From contig JAPNXP010000007.1 in the NCBI GenBank assembly GCA_028753945.1, positions 2,666,001-2,730,000 of the forward strand: a DNA stretch of 64,000 nucleotides, in the 5' to 3' direction. This document shows, piece after piece, positions 56,430 to 64,000 of the stretch. The notes under the pieces were generated by a model, which saw only the letters and a program-made list of their open reading frames with translations, was not told the origin of the DNA and ran no database searches. Position 1 is the stretch's first letter; every line of letters starts with the position of its first letter. Position numbers and translations under genes: made by a program. The stretch is from Hexactinellida sp. DTS-2022. Lineage: Eukaryota > Porifera > Hexactinellida.

Positions 56430-56645
56430 TTTTGGAGAAAGGTGGAGGGCGATAAAAATAAAGAAAACTACAAAGCAAATTCCCAAAGGATCGAATACGG
56501 TATAAGTACTCAAAAGTCAAATAAACCGGCCCGAGTTTACTATAGGGATGAAACTGCTCCGATAAAGTATAGCAGGGCCACTACCACGAGAATCACGAGT
56601 ATGCTGGTCAATCAAAAAGAAGAAGCCGATCGCGGAGAATACAGA
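56430..56645 (+). CDS. Possible internal exon of an unrecognised gene
   Basis: An open plus-strand frame encoding RVYYRDETAPIKYSRATTTR followed by a block ending NQKEEADRGEYR. The coding-like stretch ends exactly at AGA|GTGAGTGG, a strong 5' splice donor. An acceptor may lie in TTTTTGGAGAAAG. The ADRGEYR ending recalls the pattern before the second Cys of an immunoglobulin-like domain, but one motif is not enough. It is divergent from, and 30 bp away from, the minus-strand candidate exon. Confidence 0.35.
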
Positions 56646-56732
56646 GTGAGTGGATTTTTCCTCCTGTTAGTCAGGATACTGCAGTAATAAGACCGTCTGG
56701 AGTTTTGAACTAGTCAGATCCGACAAACGAGC

Positions 56733-56919
56733 TACAGTAGAACCACGTTAATACGAACACCATGGACGGTAAAAATTTGTTCGCTTTATCCTGAGTTCGT
56801 AATAACCGGAGTAATACCCATTGAATAGCCATTGTAGGGATCTGATTTTGTGGAACTTTTTGTTCGTCTCATCCGGAAATTCGTATTAACAGTGTTCGTA
56901 CTAAGGAGGTTCTACTGTA
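56733..56919. mobile_element. pogo/Tigger-like MITE, GAACCTC family, copy 2
   Basis: TA-flanked; ends CAGTAGAACCACGTTAATAC and AAGGAGGTTCTACTG. ACGAACACCATGGA and GTTCGTAATAACCGGAGT lie inside. Related to 16359-16540. Confidence 0.8.
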
Positions 56920-57004
56920 GTTTGTTAGAAAATGAACATGGCGTTCCAAATAACGATAACAATTTTATACCTTGGAACTAATGACGTGAAATAAGGTTGT
57001 ATAG

Positions 57005-57443
57005 CAGGGCTCTTCAATTAGTTTTATCCCCGGGCCACCTTTGAAAAATCAGGCAGTTCCCCGGGCCACTTCGTAACTGGAGTAGCCATAATTGATTACT
57101 TATACGCTAATAACAAATACTGTGGGTAAGAATAAAACACATTTATGTGATATATACATAATATGGATACAAGACTATAAGTACAAGCAAGAAAGGCAAT
57201 TGGGCATATTAATGCATGTGACAATTTAATGAAGAATAACGGGAAAAGTAAAGTGCTGTAAAATACTATGACAATGGTTGTATAATAGCTAAACATAAAT
57301 TTGAATATTGGAATGATCAAGTAACTACTATATCCTAGTGCCTAGAAGGATAAATGCGAAAGAATATCGAATAAATCTATAAACTGAAAAGATTTGGAGG
57401 GCCACCAAAATTTAGGCAGCGGGCCACTAATTGAAGAGCCCTA
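57005..57443. mobile_element. hAT-like element, CAGGGCTCTTCAATTAG ends
   Basis: Ends CAGGGCTCTTCAATTAG and CTAATTGAAGAGCCCTA; flanks TTGTATAG and TTGTTAAG match at 6 of 8. CGGGCCACC / GGGCCACT words lie just inside each end. Non-coding, 439 bp. This end type is common among animal hAT elements. Confidence 0.8.
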
Positions 57444-57451
57444 TTGTTAAG

Positions 57452-58214
57452 GTTCCTGCAGTGTGCATATAGATGAGAAGCGGAATGCATGTGTGTAAGA
57501 AGTAGTCGGCAGTAAGTAAATAATTTTATGAAATTTAATATTATAGCAAGTTATTTAAACTCATTTCAGAGAAGATACAACAGCCGAAAATATGCTACCA
57601 GAATAATAATCAATCTGCACTCATATTCCTATAGATTAATTACTTTGTTAGGGTTTCGTAGATTGTCATCTGTGAGTACAAAAATAAAGACAATCTAAAA
57701 TTTAGTTCTAGTGCAAAATATTAGGCTATAAGTACATTAAAAAAGGAAATCAGAGGAAAATTGAATTCAGATTGGGGATAGAGAAAAAGTATTGAATGTA
57801 ATTTATCAAATATTAAACAACTCACAAATATTTTTGTCGATTTTCTTGGGGAATGATCTAGTAATAGTTTTAGGAGAAAAGATTTGGGAAGCAGGATGAA
57901 CCCTTGCAGTTTTAGGGAAATTATCAAGGAGCTGAATACTCATGTTAACTTTATTGAATAGAAATAATTCTTTATGGAAGATATTTAAAGGAATAAAATA
58001 CAAAATATCATGTAATGTTATAGGAATCAATGCAGAGAACGTGCTAGTTGAAGTACAATCTGGAAAACAACGGTTCCAACCATATAGAACAGTGATGAAC
58101 TAAATATTTGACATAAAAAGATTAATCATACCTTGCTTAAAAGAAAGACAATAATTACAAGATAACTAAAAGAATTAATAATGAAGCAAATATTTATAGA
58201 AATGGGAGAGGTAA
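57452..58214. other. No recognisable feature
   Basis: AT-rich; overlapping minus-strand short frames at 57721-58030 show no family motif. Confidence 0.45.
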
Positions 58215-58495
58215 TACAGTGGAACTCGATTAGTCCGCACTCGGCTTAAGACGTACTCTCGGATACTAATTACTGTCCTAGTTTAACCAATTTGTACTCC
58301 TATCTGATCCATTATAAATGATTCGGATAATACACGGATTGGGATAAGACGTACCAAAGTAAATAAAATGTATCAATTTTAATTCGGTTAGTAAGTACTC
58401 AGGAAAAACATATCAGCAGAACCTATTTAGTATTTGGTTTAAGTAAATACGTGACAACTAGAATAATTTAATCTTGTTGTTAACAAGTATGCTAA
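58215..58495 (+). mobile_element. pogo/Tigger-like element
   Basis: Left end TA-CAGTGGAACTCGATTAGTCC, with GGCTTAAGACGTACTCTCGG and GGGATAAGACGTACCAAAG inside. The right end was not located. It matches the broken copy at 31884-32530. Confidence 0.5.
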
Positions 58496-58499
58496 AGAC

Positions 58500-61101
58500 T
58501 TGCCCCCAAATTTCCCCCCAAATTTTCTACAATAACTTTGAATTTCCCCCAATTTTCTACAATAACTTTGAATAGAAAATCTTACCATTCATCGTTAACA
58601 ACTTACATATTGATTTACATGTGCAAATTGTAATTGTTACTAATATAGCTTATTTATAATGGAAAAAAAAACGAGAGAGTGATAATTCGATTGCTTATTT
58701 TTTCAAAAGACAAAAGCATTTGGAGCTAGAGAATATTGACAGCCATACTTATGTGACAGATTCTAGGAAGGAAACTATAGCGGAAGGATGTCATCCTTTA
58801 TTTAGCTTTAATTTGAGTGGAGGTGATGCATCGCTGCCTACTGCTTTGTCTGGTAAAGATGATAGCAACATTGACCAGATAAAACGTTCCAGTTTTCAAC
58901 GAAGGAAATCGGGTGTAATTCCGCTCTTGTGCTCATCATTGGTTTCTGGACTATACTTGGTTGGAGTACATCGTAGAGAGAGATGCAGTGTTTTGTAAGC
59001 CTTGTCGCACTTTAACAGGCCTTCGAAGGCTGGAGATCACGATGGTGTATTTAAAGCTGCTGGATTCTCGAATTGGAAGAAAATGAAAGAGATATTGGAG
59101 AAGCATCAAGGGTCAAAAGTTCATACGTACAGTGTGGTGAAATCTATGGCATATAACACCACTACACTAGTTATATCTGACACAATTTCTGAACAGCTCG
59201 CAAGTGACACTAACATTGAGCTACGGAACCTAATAACGGGTGATCAAGGGCATTTGGAGTTCGTCATTGATCTTATTCTCTTGCATGTACGGCAGGATCT
59301 TCCTCTAAGTGGGCATTATGAAGGACTTCAAGATGAGACTTCAAAGAGTAACCGTGGGAACTTCCTTGAGCTCCATAATTTTCTATTAAAGTATTCTCCC
59401 CGTAAAGTCTGCATATGACAAAGCCACATTTAAAAAGCTATCTCCTACAGTACAGAACAAAATCATTTTGGCTGCTGAAAATGTGGGACTTCAAATGATT
59501 AAAGATGAGTTAGGTGATGGTAAGTACGGAATCCTCTCAGATGCATCAAGGAATGGAGCCCACAAAGAAATTGTAGTAGTAGTGCTCCGTTATCTATACA
59601 ACAAGTGTTTATACGAACGGACAGTATGTTTGGTTGACATATCGAAAGACCAGACAGCTCACGGAATAGCAATAGCGATAAAGGAAATTCTATCACCAAT
59701 TGAACTGAACCCGTCCCAATGTGTTGGTTTTCTTTCGATGGAGCATCAGTAATGTCGGGTGCTAAAGGGGGGCGTGCAGGCGATCTTGAAAAAGTATTAC
59801 AAAAATGCAATATTTGTTCATTGCCATTCACATCGGCTAAATTTAGTTTTGCAAGAGGTTTCATCAGTCTGTACTGAAGTTGGCGACTGTCTTGCCATGT
59901 GTAATAAATTGTTTGTCTACTTCAGTCATCCTAAACGTTTGTCTTTAGTCAAACTAAAACAGGCTGAGTTCAGGCCAGATAAACAACCAGTTGGACTCAC
60001 AAAAGCAGGTGATACATGTTGGTCATTACAAGCAGTGTCTGTAACTAAAGTGAGCTTGCTGCTTGAATCTATATTTGCAGTGCTTGAAGACCTGATAGAT
60101 GACTTGCACGCGAGAGAAGATACAGAAGATGCGATGTAAAAAAATCATATTTGTGTGTTTACGCTCTCTAAAGTATTAGATTCTTGTGAAATAACAACCA
60201 AAGCTTTACAGGCCCCATCCCACACCCTAGGTGATGTAAGTGACCATGTTTTTGCATTGAAAGATATCCTAAAACTGTTTCGTTCTGAAGAAGGACATTT
60301 TAAAAGTGTTCTTGCACTGAGTGACCAAGTTTGTACAGCCTACGAAATTGAATTGTATGATTCATGTTCTAAGCGAGTTAAAAGAACACCTCAACGTTTA
60401 GTAGAGACTCATATCACTTCAACCACTGGACAAAGGAGGAGAGTTAATCGTGACGAGGACTTACGACGGATATACTTTGGAGTGATCGATATCATTTTGG
60501 GAGAGCTTGACGTACGATTCCAACCCGAAGCTCTTGACCTCTACCACGTTTCTAGGCAAATCACGAAAATGCAGGACTTCTCAGGAGGGAATTTCGCTAT
60601 TAGGGTTGGATTATCGATATTAGATTCAGAACAGATGGTATTTCACGCACTGAGCAAGAGGAAACTACCTGAAAGTTCTGATCTCATGATGTACATAGAT
60701 ATATGCAACCCAGATATCTTTCCAAATGTCCATCAGTTGTTAACTAGTAATAATTTAAAGTTTGTCCAATATCTTCAGTATCAGTCGAGCGTCTATTCTC
60801 CACATTGGAGCGAATCGATGCACCGAATCGTCGAGCGATGGGGACAGAGAGACTAAGTCAGTTGTGTTTTCTGTCGTTAGAGACAGATCTCACAAGGAGA
60901 ATACAGGTAGTCCCTGGTCTGGTGGTCAGCGCACTAAAGAAGCTAAATTCGTCAAAATTATCAGTTATAGTTTATAGTTTATAGTACAAACATTCTATAT
61001 TTTTAGTAAATAAATAAATCAAAAATTTAGAAATTTAATCTATATAATGGGCCCCCAAAACTTTTCGGGGCCCCTCAAAATCTTTTGGTTGGCTACGCCC
61101 A
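58500..61101 (+). mobile_element. hAT transposon of the ZMYM1/DUF4371 type
   Basis: Holds the transposase pseudogene 58659-60957. The right end is probably GGTTGGCTACGCCCATG (ending about 61101), whose inverse, CATGGGCGTAGCCAACC, is close to the usual hAT CAGGGGCGTAGCCA. A GGGGCCCC-rich subterminal region precedes it. On the left are duplicated AATTTTCTACAATAACTTTG units, shared with 29396-29755, but no clear terminal repeat; the left terminus seems lost. Confidence 0.65.
58659..60957 (+). pseudogene. hAT-family transposase, ZMYM1-like (TTF finger, DUF4371, dimerisation domain)
   Basis: The likely start is ATG 58659, shifted out of frame by one base within a run of nine A's. The intended frame reads SDNSIAYFFKRQKHLELEN. 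WFLDYTWLEYIVERDAVFCK followed by PCRT (about 58935-59010) is a TTF-type zinc finger. AAGFSNWKKMKEILEKHQGS then belongs to the DUF4371 region, which includes DLPLSGHYEG and NRGNFLELHNFLLKYSP (59002-59418). Next are ENVGLQMIKDELGDGKYGIL (59468-59752), VHCHSHRLNLVLQEVSSV (59759-60139) and a long C-terminal frame (60155-60856). After a frameshift near 60770, VSVERLFSTLERIDAPNRRA is the hAT C-terminal dimerisation motif. At least five frameshifts break it. Long frames remain, so decay is moderate. Confidence 0.85.
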
Positions 61102-61369
61102 TGGGGGGGGGTACATCTCAATCAACTTCTACTGTATATCAATAATTCAAGCAAGCTTTATACAGTAGATATATATTAGTGTCTACTTGAAGAAGACACA
61201 AAGATTATTTTTTATAAATATTAACTGAAATAGGAAGAAAATTTTCAAATAATGCTGGGTGTATATGCGTCAAGGGCTTTGCATTAATCATTTTGATGTT
61301 TTCTCCTCAAATCAATTAGTTATGATTGAACTTTGGGTTGCATTCAATGAGTGGATGATTGATTCTTTC
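61102..61369. other. No recognisable feature
   Basis: AT-rich spacer. Confidence 0.5.
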
Positions 61370-61460
61370 TAGGGCCGAAACGAATATACCGAATATTCGA
61401 ATATTCGTTCGTTTAGAAAAAGTTTCGTTCGTTACATTTCGAAAATTCGTTTCAGCCCTA
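61370..61460. mobile_element. hAT-like micro-MITE, 91 bp
   Basis: Ends TAGGGCCGAAACGAAT and ATTCGTTTCAGCCCTA; flanks ATTCTTTC and ATTATTTC match at 7 of 8. The interior is CGAATATTCG palindromic repeats. Confidence 0.85.
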
Positions 61461-61987
61461 ATTATTTCTTTTGATCTCATAATTTGAATGATTATATTTT
61501 GATTGATTTGTCAAAATGTAATGGTAGATTTGTATAAATCAAATCCTTTTTTGCTCTATAAGTATATTATTACTAACAATTTTATGTTACATGTTCTTCC
61601 ACACTTGGAGGTTATCGCAGTATAAACACAGTAAAAATAATAGCGGATTAATATACATTTTTCCACTTCATCCCCGGTCAACACTAGTCACATACTAATT
61701 CGAAACCAAGTTAAAAGAGAACACTTGAACAGGAACAACCCAAACCAAGTCTTTGATTGTTCCCGGTTAATGGGTGAAATATACGACATATATATTATTA
61801 CTATCTACTCAACTTGGTACCCCTAATACACCCGGCACCCCCTATTTTATCCTTGATATGTATATCTGAAAATTATCACTAATTGTAGTATCAATCACAG
61901 TCCAGCCGCTTACAACCAAAAAAAAGGCATAATCATGCATTTTTATATAGAATTTTCAGACTTTGTAGGTTTGTTCCTTCATGCAAA
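61461..61987. other. No recognisable feature
   Basis: AT-rich; no supportable gene or repeat. Confidence 0.5.
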
Positions 61988-62176
61988 TACAATTAACTCC
62001 GCTTAATAGAGCCACCGGTTAATCGGTTTCACCGCTTAATCGGGTCAAACTTTTACAGGATTTATAGGACAGAATTACAGTTTGGCTTACAATATTTTCG
62101 GTTAATCGGTTTCTCCGCTTAATCGGGTCAAAACAACCTGGTCCCGAGGTGGCTCTATTAAGCGGAGTCGACTGTA
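61988..62176. mobile_element. pogo/Tigger-like MITE, GCTTAATAGAGCCACC family
   Basis: TA-flanked; ends CAATTAACTCCGCTTAATAG and CTATTAAGCGGAGTCGACTG. GGTTAATCGGTTTC and CGCTTAATCGGGTCAAA are each repeated inside. Related to 4216-4397. Confidence 0.85.
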
Positions 62177-62902
62177 GTGTATTTTGGATATAGTGCCAAC
62201 TCCAAATTCCAATATGTTGGCCACAATTGACAACTTAAGAGACACATTTTGAAGGTGTTAGAACACATCTAACTTCTTCAAATCAAGTCCAATCCAATTT
62301 TTATGCCGATATTCGTAATCAACACTAAATTTGGCGTTATTTAAGTGGTCACCTGAGACAATTTATTCTTGACGACGCAGGAATGTTGTAGGAATTTAAC
62401 AACATTACATTCTCAAATTTTATTCTAACCCTATCGAGTGACCCCTTGTTCGACTCCACTCAGCTTCCTGAAGCTAGTTAGACACATGCGGACCCTCTCA
62501 AAAGTCATTTGGCGCAATTGTACTGTTGACATATCTGTTCCGGCTGCAAATGGTTCCGGCCGGTACCAATTTGTCATAAATTGCTCATTTAACAAATTAG
62601 TTCCTTGCTAAATTTAGAGTGTTAATAATTTCTATGGGTTTGTCTATTCCATAGCAAATTCCTTCCGGCTTAATTTATACCAGTCATCACTTAGACGGGT
62701 ACCTTATGCAACACTTAAGTCATTTACGTAATCACCACCCTTACTTCGGTACATCATAATTAAAAACCATGTATCCTCGGCCTATGGAAAGTAGTACATA
62801 TGTGTATTATCCTACGTACTAATTGAATTAACCTTAGAAATAGAGCCTATAGTCTCAGGATTTCGAATTTGATTTCGCATTTACAAATTTTTCTAATGAA
62901 TA
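62177..62902. other. No recognisable feature
   Basis: AT-rich; nothing supportable. Confidence 0.5.
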
Positions 62903-63063
62903 TACAGTAAACATTCGTTATAACGAAGTGCTCGTGATCTGTAAATTCCTTTGGTATATCCGGATATTCGTTATAAGCGGTAAATAATTAATGTATTTAG
63001 TGCTCCGTTAATAAGCGGGTATTTCGTTATATCCGAGTTCGTTATAACGGGAGTTCACCTGTA
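62903..63063. mobile_element. pogo/Tigger-like MITE, short CAACTCCCGTTATAAC relative
   Basis: TA-flanked; ends CAGTAAACATTCGTTATAAC and GTTATAACGGGAGTTCACCTG. 161 bp, internally deleted relative to 18232-18615. Confidence 0.8.
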
Positions 63064-63415
63064 TTTATTGTTGCTGTTACAAAATAAGCAAAAAGTTGAC
63101 AAATTCAAAATGCACATAGAGGCCAGCTTCCAACGGGTTTAATCGGTAAACAAGGATGATGATTTCCAATTTAGAATCGGAATATTCCTAAATGATATGT
63201 ATTGTTGTCTTTGACACTTTGTGGCAAATAGGAAAAAGTTGTCAAGTATTATACTTCACCTAAAGACTAGCTTTCGACAAATATACTGGTTTTAACCCAC
63301 GTCTAGCTAGGAATGTAAAATTGAAACTGAAAGTTAACTGAATTTCAATTGAAAGTGAATTCGAAAGTGGGGTTTTTCTATTTAAACCTTTTACCCCAAG
63401 ATATCCTAGGGTAAT
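63064..63415. other. No recognisable feature
   Basis: AT-rich spacer. Confidence 0.5.
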
Positions 63416-63500
63416 AACTTATATTATAACTTATCATAACTTATCATAACTTATACAACTTATATAACTTATATAATTATAGAACTTATATAATATATAT
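63416..63500 (+). repeat. AACTTAT short tandem repeat
   Basis: Eight or so irregular AACTTAT units spaced 9-11 bp apart. Confidence 0.7.
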
Positions 63501-63573
63501 CATATATATTATTAATTAATACATTTGCTGAATAGAACTTGTTTTGTGGCAAATAAGATAATGTTTGTTTTCA

Positions 63574-63630
63574 GGTGGCGCCAGGATTTTCAGGTAGGCG
63601 GGCCAGGGGGGATTTCAAGGGGGGCCACAC
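63574..63630 (+). repeat. hAT-like left end fragment
   Basis: CAGGTGGCGCCAGGATTTTC followed by G-rich sequence and GGGGGGCCACAC, similar in style to other hAT-like ends here; no partner was found. Confidence 0.3.
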
Positions 63631-63638
63631 TGTACAAC

Positions 63639-64000
63639 CAGTGATGTGCTCCGTTGCTAGTAACGGAGTAACGGTAACGGTAACGGTAACGGAAACGGAA
63701 ACGGAAACGGAAACGGAAACGGAAACGGAAACGGAAACGGAAACGGGAACGGAAACGGAAACGGAAACAGAAACGGAAACGGAAACGGAAACGGAAACGG
63801 AAACGGAAAAGTAACGTAACGGGTGTCGACAAGTAACGGTAACGGACATCCGTTACTTTTAACTAGTTACCGTTATCTTTAATCAGTTACTCTTACCATC
63901 ACATTACCGTAACACAGCAACCGTTACAACGTTAAACTTATTCCATTGCCATTACGAAGTTATTTTAAATCAGTTACCGTTACATTAAGGTTACTGTACT
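63639..64000 (+). mobile_element. hAT-like repeat with GTAACGG subrepeats, cut by the window edge
   Basis: Begins CAGTGATGTGCTCCGTTGCT, a style of end found in animal hAT MITEs built on GTTAC/GTAAC words. After the hexamer array, the second half is full of inverted words: CCGTTACTTTTAACTAGTTA, AATCAGTTAC and CCGTTACA. The right end lies beyond the window. Confidence 0.6.
63670..63818 (+). repeat. Hexanucleotide array, GGTAAC then GGAAAC
   Basis: Starts as TAACGG units and continues as about 20 units of AAACGG, with two or three single-base variants (GGGAAC, CAGAAAC). All six frames stay open over much of it, giving repeated TE, SV and FR dipeptide frames; these are artefacts. Confidence 0.95.

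Noticed and set aside
63571..63849. Long open frames with SVSVSV, TETETE or FRFRFR repeats
   Set aside because: They are translations of the CGGAAA hexamer array in different frames, not proteins.

Overview
This is an AT-rich, gene-poor stretch of a eukaryotic genome, almost certainly an invertebrate animal. It holds many DNA transposons (P, hAT, pogo/Tigger-like and Helitron-like), almost no long open frames outside transposases, and no operons, rRNA or convincing tRNA. P-type THAP transposases in several copies are known from tunicates and some other invertebrates, but nothing in the window fixes the phylum. I see no intact host gene. A few short coding-like stretches (about 7.9, 9.4, 11.6-12.2, 43.6, 56.2 and 56.5 kb) could be exons, all with low confidence.

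Layout. 0-23 kb: a 336-bp tandem duplication, a decayed transposase-like gene (2.1-3.9 kb), and scattered short non-autonomous elements. These are TA-flanked pogo/Tigger-like MITEs beginning CAGT, hAT-like MITEs beginning CAG with 8-bp target duplications, and Helitron-like copies. 23-48 kb: a nest of five P-element-like transposons (here P-I to P-V). P-I (23.58-27.54 kb, minus strand) carries a Helitron in its 5' region. P-II (from about 30.2 kb, plus strand) is split by P-III (33.44-36.33 kb) and interrupted again at 37.67 kb by P-IV (37.67-41.20 kb); it also holds several MITEs. P-IV has a small hAT MITE inside its THAP zinc finger. P-V (45.28-47.94 kb) lies inside a TA-flanked MITE whose undisrupted relative sits 0.7 kb downstream and serves as an empty site. 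48-64 kb: more MITEs, a Helitron 3' half, a pogo-like element carrying a hAT-like insert, a frameshifted hAT transposase of the ZMYM1/DUF4371 type (58.66-60.96 kb), and a hexanucleotide array inside a hAT-like repeat at the right edge.

How the parts relate. The P elements share terminal inverted repeats starting CATAGCC or a close variant. P-I, P-III and P-V are bounded by 7-bp target duplications. The proteins form two lineages: P-I, P-II and P-V share an LYRMMSG motif, P-III and P-IV share MSGGRFLVSL. All five genes are broken by stops, frameshifts, deletions or insertions, so none looks able to supply transposase. The nesting gives a relative chronology: P-II is older than P-III and P-IV, P-IV is older than the hAT MITE in it, P-I is older than its Helitron, and the TA MITE is older than P-V.

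Limits. Coordinates of repeats were read by eye and may be off by a few bases. Family assignments rest on termini, target duplications and recognised protein motifs, not on database searches.
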